Shown piece by piece: positions 46,315-56,433 of a stretch of 64,000 bases of DNA; within the stretch, counting starts at the first letter, position 1; each line of letters begins with the position of its first letter. The notes below the pieces were generated by a model that saw only the letters and a program-made list of their open reading frames with translations, was not told the DNA's origin and searched no databases. The position numbers and the translations under genes are program-made. The DNA comes from Amaurobius ferox (Eukaryota > Arthropoda > Arachnida > Araneae > Amaurobiidae). The stretch covers positions 142,808,851 through 142,872,850 of the forward strand of contig OX578133.1 of NCBI GenBank assembly GCA_951213105.1, in the 5' to 3' direction.

Positions 46315-46700
46315 GGCCAACGGCCGTACCGTGCTGAAAACACCGGTTCTCGTTAGATCACCGAAGTCAAGCAGCATCGGGCGCGGTTAGTACTTGGTGG
46401 GTGACCACCTCGGAACACCGCGTGCTGTTGGCCATCTCGGGTGCGGTATCCCCGTGGTTTGCGCGCTAGATTTGCACGCTGCCACAAATGCCGCCGTGTT
46501 CATGCGGAGTACGATCACGTTAAACATGTGGGTCCGTAAGTCCTTCCGAGAGGTTGGTGGTAGGGGAAGGAGGGTACTGTCCCTGTGGATGCCTCCCCCA
46601 CTGGGTTCCGGTCTAAATTGGGTGGCACTTCCCGGCCGTCCATACAGTTACCTTACATCTTTCTGGTAGGTCGGACGGTCTGGGTCTCAACAACAACAAC
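46315..46700 (+). mobile_element. SINE family A copy with 5S rRNA head, complete
   Basis: The structure is a 5S-like head (46316-46434), a linker TCTCGGGTGCGGTATCCCCG, the shared body, and a (CAA)n tail ending at 46700. The flanking direct repeats are ACTAGGTTACAGTA (46301-46314) and ACTAGATTACAGTA (46701-46714), 13 of 14 identical. Only scattered bases differ from the copy at 21499. No run of four T is present. The 3' tail (GGTCGGACGGTCTGGGTCTC, then CAACAACAAC) is presumably what a partner LINE reverse transcriptase recognises; no such LINE is in the window. Confidence 0.92.
46316..46434 (+). rRNA. 5S rRNA-like sequence forming the head of a SINE
   Basis: About 119 bases, the normal 5S length, with complementary ends (GCCAACGG...CTGTTGGCC) and an intact internal promoter (GTCAAGCAGCATCGGGCGCG, TAGTACTTGGTGGGTGACCA). 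Compared with 21500-21616 it reads GGTTAGTAC instead of GGATAGTAC. The retroposed context makes it a SINE component. Confidence 0.78.
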
Positions 46701-46714
46701 ACTAGATTACAGTA

Positions 46715-47860
46715 TCATATTGATTTCTGTTATTTGGCTTTCTCTGTTTATCTGGCATGGTCTAACTCTTTGGGATAATAGACTCAGATTTGTTCGCACT
46801 GAAGAAAGAAATCCAAAAAAAAAAAAAAAAAAAAGAAAAGAAAAAAAAAAAATCGGAAAAGTGCTTTTGCTAACTAAAACTTTTTCATGCAGTTTTGACG
46901 TTATGTGATGTGATATAGTTTATTAAATTTATATACAGTTTATACATATATTTTTTATAAGAACAAGCCATGATATAAATGTTCACTAAAAGAGGACTTA
47001 TATACTATAAAATTCTCTATATACTATCCTTTGTATGTTAAGAAAGCCCTCTCCTATTAGTAATACTAATAACTTATATATTATTTATACTATAAAAGGA
47101 AGTGTATTCCACACTGGAAGTAAATTGATAAATTTATTTTCCTGAAGTATATACGTTAAAGAAATTTATATTTCGTTGGCATTATTTATAGCGAAATTAA
47201 TGCTTTACACGTTTTAATAACATTTTATTACTTCCTTTTCTTTGAGCTCTGTATTGTGTAAGAAGTGTTCTATTAATTACCATTGCAAAGTCGTGAATCT
47301 TAAAATTTCTTGGAAAAAGAAAAGATTAATGGTAATAGATTTAATGTGACGTTTAGAAATAAACGAGTGTTAAAAATGGTTGGAGTTAAATTAAACGTGA
47401 TCTTTCAAATGTATCTACAAACTTTAAACAATTCTGTCAATTATACTCTATGTTTAGCTTACCTTTTAAATTTAATAAAATGTGTAGAATGCAGTTCAAA
47501 AAATAAAAGGACAGATTATTGTTTCAGAAGCTCCATGGACCACAGTAGTTGTTTTTTCCTGTTGCAGTACGGCAGTACGAAGATGAAACGAAATTACACA
47601 TTATATCTAATGGATAAAGTTACAAGTATAGTTCATTTTCAATTGAAGTCAATTTATGCCAGAAATTTACAATAAAACAAAAGCTATTTTTTGAGCATAA
47701 TATACTAAAATTAACATGTGGCTCCATGGTATTAGGAAGTTTAATCATAGTGGATAACGTTAGTTTTTATTTAAAGATGGTGCACTATACCATTGACAGT
47801 TTGCTTCAGCCTTGTATACGAGCTGTGTTTTTTAATGGATCGACGTAGTAATCAAATATA
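46715..47860. other. Intergenic AT-rich sequence with an A-rich tract
   Basis: An A20-type run with AAAAGAAAAGAAAA lies at about 46815-46852. The plus-strand open frame 47310-47675 (121 codons, K/N/L/Y-rich) shows no family motif and is probably chance. Confidence 0.4.
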
Positions 47861-48593
47861 CAGGGTGTTCGTAAACTGTTTTGATAAAATAAGAGGGGTG
47901 ATAGTACCCATCAAGACGAACAATATTTACTATGGAACCTAGGATCGCATTTTACTCTGAGTGTCAGAAAATAGTAACTTCGAAACACGTCCAACAAGCA
48001 TAAGTCGCCACTTCGGACGACATAGCTGTCGTGTCGGTGAAGTATCACATCTCCAGAACATCACCGTCAAGCATGTATTGTATGCAAATTTCCAGCGACA
48101 AGACGCAGCAGAGACAGTTGCAGCTGATTGGCTGATTGGACGTAGTGGACCTGTGGCTTGGCCTCCACGCTCACCGGATCTCAACCCACTGGACTTCTTC
48201 TGGGGAACATAAAATCATTGGTGCACGAGACGCCTGTGGACTCCGTAGAAAATCTCGTCGCGAAAATCGTTGTTGCAGCGGACATGATAAACACGACATC
48301 AGGTGTCTTCGAGAGGGCGCGCCAGTCGTTCATTCGCCGGTGTGAATTGTACAATGGCACCCTTGGCCGTCACTTTGAGCATCTATTATGAGCCTTTCTC
48401 TGGTGCAAATACTAAATGGGATTGTGCAACTTATGATTACGTTAATTCTCCTTATTTTCACTGTTGAAAGTTCAACTTTACGCTTTTCTGACACTCAGAG
48501 TGGAATGCGCCCCTAGGTTCCACAGTAAATATTGTTCGTCTTGATGGGTACTATCACCACTCTTATTTTGTCAAAACAGTTTACGAAACCCTG
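47861..48593 (+). mobile_element. Tc1/mariner-type element, internally deleted (733 bp)
   Basis: Bounded by TA on both sides, with inverted repeats of about 108 bp: left CAGGGTGTTCGTAAACTG..., right in complement CAGGGTTTCGTAAACTG..., the two sharing AGTACCCATCAAGACGAACA and ACTCTGAGTGTCAGAAAA. Between them lies only the last part of a transposase. Long inverted repeats, TA duplications and the SPDLNPLDFF motif together place it in the IS630-Tc1-mariner superfamily. Confidence 0.9.
48085..48391 (+). pseudogene. Tc1/mariner transposase, C-terminal remnant, frameshifted
   Basis: The first frame reads WLIGRSGPVAWPPRSPDLNP followed by LDFFWG, containing the third catalytic acidic position in the PDLNP context, and stops at 48210-48212. 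A shift at the W-G codons restores NIKSLVHETPVDSVENLVAK... in another frame, running through FERARQSFIRRCELYNG to HFEHLL and TGA at 48391, a normal C-terminus for this group. The DNA-binding domain and the first two catalytic residues are absent, so no active enzyme can be made. Confidence 0.85.
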
Positions 48594-48885
48594 TATAAAC
48601 AATGCTACTGCATACTATGAACTGATTTATGACGATAGACATCAACATCTAAGTGTCTGATAATACATTAATAGATTAGTTGTGTGTATATGTATTTATA
48701 ATGATTGTGTAGTACTGTTTGTAGGCTATTATTACAATTTCATATTTTTATGTTTATTTGTAAGTTTTGAATGCATATGTGTGTATGTACTCATGTGTGT
48801 CACTAGAGTACTAAATTAAGTTTCACTTTCTTTTTGTTATCATACGCAACAGAGATTTTTAGTTACTTTTTTAAGAGATCATATA

Positions 48886-49651
48886 CAGGATTCCTAGGAA
48901 AGTTCTTAACCAACCCCCAAAATTTGTAAGGAAATGCTATGACTGTATACGCTAGGTCTTTCTATAGTAAAGTGAACATGATCAATCAAATAAAAGTGAT
49001 TGCAGCGCCCCTAATGGGAAATTTTAAAGTCAAGATCACAGACTCGGCAACAAAGTGAGATCAAAGAAAAAAGCCAATTACAAAGTTAAACAGCATTGTC
49101 TAATTAGTAGTAATCGACACCAGGAACAAACAAAATGTGTGTTCTAATGTCAATAAATACCTTTCAAAAAGTCGTGTCAGCAGAGACTCTTAACAAGGTG
49201 ACACTTGCAATATTTATCAAAATACGTGGTTATATTTTTTTCTCGAATAACAATGTGTATAATTGCTGGCAGATGCCACTTTGAACAGTCTGTATATTAG
49301 ATTACTGTGTATGTGTGAAAGTGTGAGAGTGTTATTTATTTTAGCATTCCTGAATATGACAGTTATTCGCTAATAACTTTATTGTGTCAAATGAATATCT
49401 TCTATAATAGTTTTATTATCTTACTACTCAGTGGACTATGCTATAAAATTTCTAATTAGATTTTTTTTCGTGCATCTCGCTTTGTTGTTGAATTTGTTAT
49501 TTAAACCTTTTAAATTATACTCTAGGGGTGCTTTAATTACTTTTATTTCATCAAGCATGGTCCCTGTACTATAGATAGACCTAATGTGTACACTCACGGA
49601 ACTTTCCTTACAAAGTTATTGATATGCTTGAGAATTTTCCAGGGAACCCTG
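48886..49651. mobile_element. Tc1/mariner-like long-inverted-repeat element, copy B (766 bp)
   Basis: Tips CAGGATTCCTAGGAAAGTTC and, in complement, CAGGGTTCCCTGGAAAATTC, flanked by TA. The halves mirror each other (left CGCTAGGTCTTTCTATAGTA, ATCAAATAAAAGTGATTGCA; right in complement CATTAGGTCTATCTATAGTA, ATGAAATAAAAGTAATTAAA). Same family as 28981-29726, with no transposase. Confidence 0.78.
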
Positions 49652-49952
49652 TATGTTCATGTAAGATATCATAGTTAGAGAATTATTCACTTTGTGTGGA
49701 TGTATTTGGAGCTAAATAATAGCCAAATTTGAGGATTTTAAAGCACAAAAATTGAACAGAAAAAAATGACATTAGCTTTCTCACATGTTAACGATTAGAT
49801 TGTAAGGCAAATTTTATATTCACAATTTGTACAATATGGCGGTAGATACAATAGATATAATACAACAATATGCATTTATAAATAGTTAAATAACTTTGCT
49901 AGTTTTAATTTGAAATCGAATTTCCATCTTTCTGTAATAGTTTCATTGTACA

Positions 49953-52396
49953 CTAGCAGCATACCTGTTCTACGGAGTATATAATATAAAAAAATTTAAA
50001 ATTCACAATCATGTGCAAATTCCTACAGTATACTAAATGGCATTTTTAATCAAAATATTCTGTTAAAATATTTAATATAATGCTCCTAAAAAGAAGTATT
50101 AGAATCTCTGTTCACGCTATACAAAATTATCTTCACGGGCACGATCTGAAGAATAAAACACCCTGGCCCCTTTTGTAATCAAGTTTACAAAAAATAAGGA
50201 ATTGAAACAATATATGAAATATAATAACAGCGTTAAAATTGTATGGGATCCGTACTATTTATATACGCGAATATTAAAAGATTAAACTTGTATTAGTAGA
50301 TCACATGTATAAATAGAAAATATCAATAAACCAGTAATCTTTAAACCTGCAGGCAGTAATTGATTCCAGTATATGCCAAAATCAAACTGCTAAAATAATA
50401 TGGGAAGATATGTCTGAGTGTTAGTAGAAAATTATCCGTATTACAATATGAGTCTCAAAAATCTTTGCCAAAATAAAAGATATGACGTAATAAATTGAAA
50501 ATATCGATAATTCCCGTACTCTTTATACCAGAAGGTTGTAATTGATTTCAATATATGCCAATATATATCAAAACATATGCCAATATACCTGTACTACTTA
50601 TATTCTCGTAAATTAGAAGATGTACCCGTGTATTTGCAGAAAATTACCCGTACAACGTACAATATATGAATTTAAACAATTTTTGTCATAATAAAACAAT
50701 GGCATAATAACTTGAAAATATCAATACTCTCTGAATCAGTAATCCCCGAAAATATCAATAATAATAATGTTTAAACCTGAAAACCGCAATTGATATTATC
50801 CAGTCAAAAATGCAATGTCAATGAAACTTATTTTATATACATATCTTCATTATTAAAATCAGAAAAGATTTAATAAAAATCATGTGCCGCATAAACACAT
50901 TGGATTTAAGTCTCTTGCTGAGCAACATGATATCAGTTGCTTCAATAAATTGGTGGACAAATTATCGTCTGAATAATGCTGTCTCTATGGAAGGTTTTAG
51001 GACATTTTAAAAAATCGCCAAATTTGTCGCCAAGTAGGACTTTATAACTGACAGTCCCACTTGGCGAAAAATTGATGAAATATCATCACAATACTATCAC
51101 CTAACCAAACACAATTAATTTCATTTATTTAGCGCAATTCTATCAATTTCAAGATATGTTTATGGATTTACAAACATTTTTATCAATTTGGTGATATTTT
51201 AAAAATTCGCTTAATGTGCTACTATGTAGGACGGGTGGATTGACAGACAAATGCTAACGAAACATAATTTCAGTACTCGCTTCTAATAAAACAAAATAAA
51301 TTTCATTGATTTGCGTCGTTTTTATCAATTTGGCAACATTTCCGTCAATTTGGCAACGTTTAAGAAAAGTTGCCAAGTTAGCGATATCCTGCCACATTCG
51401 TATCTCTGAATTTGCAGATCTGAAGAAAACAACCTGATCCCGTTTGTATAATCTAAATGAAAACACTGAAATTGGATTAGAAGATATACCCGTTCTACTT
51501 TTTTTCTGTTTCAACAATCGGCTAAATGAATGCATTGGCTAAACACAATACAGAAGTTTATTACATGTATTAGATCACAATATATAAACTTGAAAACAAC
51601 TTTGCCAAAATAAATGAAAGTGATGTCGCAGTCCGCAATTAATATAATTAAAAAAAATCAAACCGTTCATTTATAAGGTATATATTTTACATCCATTTAT
51701 TTATTATTCAAATCGAAAAAATAATAATAAACATTAACAAACACATTTAATTTAATTACGCTGCCGAACAATATGATATAAGATAGAATTTTCCTCATAC
51801 AATTCTAATAATTAAATAACCATTTTGATTGCTTAGTACTTTTCATTGTTGATTAAAATCTTGTGAAAAATAAACCATGATGATAGATTTTCCATTTAAA
51901 TTCATGTTCAAAGAATTTATGTTTTCAGAAAGTGACTAATTAGCGCAAAAATCTTCCACCAAACTCAGAGGTAAAGTTTTAATTCGCGTTCACGTCTTAA
52001 ACAAACGATTTCCAACCTTTTAGTTTGGAGGAACCAAGGAGTTAGAGAGTAGAAGTCCTAAGGAAAAGTTTCGTTCTTCATTAATATCTCGACAACCCCT
52101 GTTCTTAGAAACTCGAAACCTGGATAGAATTTAAGGTGGGGGGGGGGGGGCTATTTCAGGGCTACCCACAAACTTTCGTTAAATTCGATTTAGCCGTTCT
52201 TCCGTGATGATGACACAAACGAAAGTTTCGTTTTTAACTAATATCTCAAGAACCACTGGTCGTAGAAACTCGAAACATGGACTAAATTTTAAGTGGGACT
52301 ATTTCAAAGCTATTCACAAAATTTATCAAATTCGGTTCAGCCGTTCTCTCGTGAGGATGGGACAAACAGACAGATTTTCAATTTTATTTATATAGA
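49953..52396 (-). mobile_element. Non-autonomous Helitron, long form, complete (2444 bp)
   Basis: In complement it begins A|TCTATATAAATAAAATTGAA with TCTGTCTGTTTG and the GAGAACGGCTGAACCG block, and ends CTCCGTAGAACAGGTATGCT, then GCTAG|T. Both the flanking A (5') and T (3') match Helitron insertion rules. The central extra segment is shared with 30697-32796. A 93-codon frame at 51254-51535 contains SFSRLLKQKKSRTG and FFRSANSE as in the other long copy. No Rep/helicase is present. Confidence 0.88.
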
Positions 52397-53744
52397 TTAT
52401 GGTTAATTTTTTAGTATGCTGATTAAATTAATATTTTGTGAAGAGGAATTAAATAGATGCTTTTCTTATTTTTTCTTCATTGCATGTATTATACAGGAAC
52501 TAAAATTACTTTCTCCCTCTTTTAATTTACAGTTTACTGCGTTAAAAAAGAGGCATGTACTTCAAGTAGTGTGTAATTAAAACCTCTCTATAAATTAATT
52601 GACTATTATGTTAGACGTGAACAAATTGTGAAACATTTTCATAGGTAAAACAGTCCAAATAACAACTATGTACTATAAATACAATTAAAAAAATATTATA
52701 TGCCGGAAAACTACATCACTGCAAAGATACATATTCTTACTATTTTTCACCTATTTTTACCATCATTACTTATGTTTTTGTCATAATTAATGTATGAGTA
52801 GCGTCATCAAATATGAGTGCAGAATAGGTTTTCATGATACCAAATTGTAATATCTGTATTGGTGATTACCAACTTATAAAGTGCCTACATGGCATCAAAT
52901 AGTGATATAGGGTTTTGTAATAAGAACAAGTCGAGAATAAGATGGGAGATCGGTAACTGCCGTCTATCACAAGATATAATTAGTAGGCAATAATTAGAAG
53001 AGTACTGATGATCGTATAGATTTATAGTTACTATCCAATATCATTATGCGTTGTGTTGTCCAGGTTCTATTCCCTGACCGATTCTAAGAATCAGTTGGTC
53101 AGCCACAGTTCGATGCTAATGAAAAAAACAACACATAAATCTAACAAGTAGTGGAAAGCATAACAAGTTAATTAAATGATAAATATTTATTCAAATCGTA
53201 ATTAGCTATATTATAAGCGAATACATATATGCACATCTATGTTTATCAATGGTTACTCTTGTCCAATAGTAAGTAATCTCGATGCAGCTCAAATCAATAC
53301 TAAAAATGTACTTACAGATTACTTGTACTCAATAATACAGTAGGGTTATCCGGGAAAAGGATAGACAGGAACACACAACTCCAACGACCATTTTTGCTCA
53401 CATGAAGGGCCTTGGATAACCAAAGTTAAAGACCGGCATTTCCATACTGACACAAATATCCCGAAGCTGAATTCTATACCACAAGGCATACATTCATAAT
53501 CTCGTGATGCATCACCATTTCTCGAATACTGGGCTCATTGCACAAATTCACCTTTGGTTGATGAATAGAAACTGAAAAGATGCCAACACGAAGGATACTA
53601 ATTTTCATATGGAGGTAAGCAAGGACCTTTGCCTCTTATTGAACACTTCAATTCAACATACCGAAATTTTTAATATACTCATTTTAAGTATCAATCTTCG
53701 AGAACTTAATAATTCATCAAATAAAATATCTTTCGCTCCGGGAG
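52397..53744. other. Intergenic sequence, no confirmed gene
   Basis: No open frame of note. A good splice-donor-like ATATGGAGGTAAGCAAGG occurs at about 53606-53624, without a convincing exon before it. TCGTGATGCATCACCA at about 53503 repeats one at about 40500. Confidence 0.35.
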
Positions 53745-54118
53745 TCCTCACACCACCTAAGTTAAGAGTAAAATGCCACGAGCGTCATTCGAAAAACTCA
53801 TACGTCACCCATCAATCAAGCCCTCATTGGCTAATCGACACCTGCATCAGTGACGTATCGTTATTACAACTAAGGCTCCTTTATATACTGCAGCCACGTC
53901 ACTTCCAGACAAACGTTGGTGTCAGTCGTCCTCGTGAAAAACCAAGACTCCGAACGAAATCTTACTTTCTCGTGTTAGCCTACCAGAACAGAAATTACTT
54001 TTGCAAAATGGCTCCGAAATGCAGGAAATTGAGATGGTGTTCCAAAAGTCGATACGACACGAGCATTATACAATACACAAACTGCAACTATATATCACAA
54101 GTACAATTTAGAAAATAA
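53745..54118 (+). promoter_or_regulatory. Candidate core promoter and 5' leader with short frame
   Basis: In order: TACGTCACCC (half CRE, about 53802), TCATTGGCTAATCG (inverted CCAAT, about 53825), AGTGACGTATCG (CRE-like, 53850-53860), TTATATA (TATA-like, 53881-53887), then a GC-richer leader with a TCAGTC initiator-like site at 53922. The first in-leader ATG is at 54008, in good context (CAAAATGGC), opening 37 codons to TAA at 54118. The combination and spacing look like a signal-responsive promoter. The short frame has no recognised domain and no strong splice donor. It could also be a repeat fragment or chance. Confidence 0.3.
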
Positions 54119-54822
54119 TATCTGGAAGAACACTATCACTTCAGAGATACTTTTTGATGGACTGCCTATATTTTAGTAATTATAATAATTATAAGAGTAT
54201 TGTCATCAATATATGAGCATTCATCATGAGAGATTTGACATGGAGTATAACATGGACGTCCAACGTTAAATATTAAATATACACGTTAATAGAAAAGAAC
54301 AACCAGTACAATAGAATCTATCTCAACGGTCTTTATTTAACCGGGTTCTGATTTAACTTGCTGTATACTTGCGGAATTCTTAGAAATTAAACAAGACTCA
54401 CGTCTTGTTGCACAGATTAATTACATTGGTAGTGTCAATTAATCTTTTCCATTGTTTTGAAGCACTTCCATGATGTGAGTATATTAACATATTATGGCAT
54501 ATTATAAATTAAACTTACGCAACTTAATATAAATAAATATACATTACAAATGTTGATACTATTTATTTAAATTAAGCTATAAACATTGTATCACGACTTC
54601 TGTACATTTACTAAGACATTTAATCTATCTCATTATTTTGGATCACTTCTACGGTGCTAAAATATTAATACATATTAATGTTAATTTATGCTAACATTAT
54701 AAATTCAACATGCATAAAGTAAGTTGTGCATGCTGAATTTCAAAAGAAACAAACAGGTGAATTCATTAAGGATTAAAAGTTTCGGTCTTAAATTCGGTAT
54801 AATGTTGAAGTTCCTTTCGTAC
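54119..54822. other. Intergenic AT-rich sequence, no gene seen
   Basis: Two related ~110-bp blocks (about 54400-54490 and 54590-54670: TTCCATTGTTTTGAAGCACT against TCATTATTTTGGATCACTTC) suggest an old duplication. Nothing else is identified. Confidence 0.35.
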
Positions 54823-54895
54823 CCAAGGTTGCTCAGTTGGTAGAGCAATTGTCTAGAGATAAGAGATTGGGTCCTTAGATGGCCTGAATGTGGTA
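54823..54895 (+). other. tRNA-like sequence, probably a pseudogene
   Basis: ACCCAAGGTTGCTCAGTTGG followed by TAGAGCA is a good tRNA D-arm/A box. The anticodon-like CAATTGTCTAGAGATAAGAG follows, but the B box (GGGTCCTTAGATGG) is degraded. Confidence 0.45.
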
Positions 54896-55869
54896 AAGAC
54901 GTTTCAAGTCATATTGAGAAAAATGTGTAAAAATACCTTCATAAATTTTCATATTATATACATATGTACTTACTTCTAATAAACTTTAATAACACGTACA
55001 TAATTGTTTATTTTTTTTTCAAAACTTCACTTGAATGATATAAAGATATATACTACTTACTTTTAAATAGCGTTAAAACTGCGACAAATTGCAAATCTTG
55101 ACTGACGCATCGTCCAAAAGAAAAAAAAATAGCGTTAAATACATACCAAACACAGGTGGGACCGATTTATATTTACGACTCATAAATATAAAGACACGAA
55201 TAAGGGACGGAACATTTAGAGACATGAATAACGACTGTTAAGTTTTAAGCTTGAACAGTACAGTAACTGTATATAGTAATATTATAAACATACCTGGAAG
55301 CATTCCACTCCAATTTTCTTGTTTTATTCTCCCAGTTAATTTTGATTTAAGAATTTAGATTATATTGCGACAGAACTCTTCAGGTATAAGTATTTGGACA
55401 CTAAAATAAAAAGAAAATTGAGTGAATAACGTAAGCTAAGAAAATTACAAATAGTTATAGGATGCTTAAGGATATGCAGAATTAATGATAATCATGATAA
55501 GTTACTAAATTGAACTATGATATTAACTATTACAAGGCAAAGTGGAGTATGTGGGAATTAGGGGTAAGTGTGGCCTCAGCCTGTCTCCTCTCTGCACTTT
55601 ACATAATCTATTTACAGGATATCTAAAATAATCGACCTAGTCTCCCAACGGATATTTTTTCAAAATCCAACAAATTGATAAAATATTTGAAAATTTTTAA
55701 TTTTATTATAGTGTTTACACCAATTAATAAAATTAGGTTTTTTAATCTTAAGGATCTTACGGAAATTTCTTATAGTTTAAGCATTTACAGTTTTTTATGG
55801 CAGTGTGGTCTATCTCATGTCAGCCAGACGAAATTTGCTCTAAAATTTTGTATTAAAGAATGTGAAAAC
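54896..55869. other. Intergenic AT-rich sequence, no gene seen
   Basis: No supportable feature. Confidence 0.4.
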
Positions 55870-56013
55870 TGTGGCTACAGGATGTTGCCAGGCCCGAACC
55901 AGGGACTTACAAGACCGACATTATAAGCATAAAGCAACAGCTAGCTACGGCTCCGTTCTTATAATTCGGGTACAGGTTCCAAGCATCTTTGATCACATGT
56001 CTTTGCTGCCGCA
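55870..56013 (-). repeat. tRNA-Thr-like SINE unit, copy 1
   Basis: In complement: ATGTCGGTCTTGTAAGTCCC with TGGTTCGGGCCTGG. The CGGTCTTGTAAG phrase resembles a tRNA-Thr(UGU) anticodon arm and GGTTCGGGCC a B box. It is preceded by GAACGGAGCCGTAGCTAGCT. This copy lacks eight bases (ACCAGGTC region) present in copy 2 at 56276-56433. The intervening 260 bp is unusually GC-rich. Confidence 0.55.
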
Positions 56014-56275
56014 CACTCTTTCACCTGATGAGAAGGCCCCGGTCGAATTTCTGCGAGGAGGGGGGCCGCTGAGAAAACCCCCGCGTGTCCCTCCCTATCC
56101 GAAAACTCAGTTGAGGGGCTGAAGGCCGGGAGGCGTGTTGCCTCTGGCGTGACGCCAGTCGTGGTCAACCAGGAAGGGAGTGGCAAGGCATCTGACTCCG
56201 TGTGGTGCTGCCATCTCGTGTTGAGAGGTGAGATCGTTGGCGTGAGACGGTTGCATGTTTCAAACGTCCAGTCAT

Positions 56276-56433
56276 CGTTGTGGCGATATAAATGTTCCCA
56301 GACCCGAACCAGGGACCTGGTGCTTACAAGACCGACATTATAAGCATAGAGCAAAAGCTAGCTTCGGCTCCGTTCTTATAATTCGGGTACAGGTTCCAAG
56401 CATCTTTGATCAGATGTCTTTGCTGCCGCAAAA
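56276..56433 (-). repeat. tRNA-Thr-like SINE unit, copy 2
   Basis: In complement: TCGGTCTTGTAAGCACCAGG, TCCCTGGTTCGGGTCTGGGA. It extends through the same 5' part (AGAACGGAGCCGAAGCTAGC, AATTATAAG) and CAGCAAAGACATCTGATCAA as copy 1, about 410 bp away in direct orientation. The better-preserved box B and variable region support a tRNA-Thr origin. No tail or target duplication is resolved. Confidence 0.55.

Noticed and set aside
47310..47675. 121-codon plus-strand frame
   Set aside because: AT-driven composition (K, N, L, Y), no recognisable motif, no splice or promoter context. Most likely chance.
47939..48184. 81-codon minus-strand frame
   Set aside because: Antisense of the Tc1/mariner transposase remnant. 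The sense strand carries the recognisable SPDLNPLDFF motif.
53050..53120. Possible tRNA (GGTTCTATTCCC resembles a B box)
   Set aside because: No convincing A box or stem pairing on either strand. The neighbouring GACCGATTCTAAGAATCAGTT is only a small hairpin.
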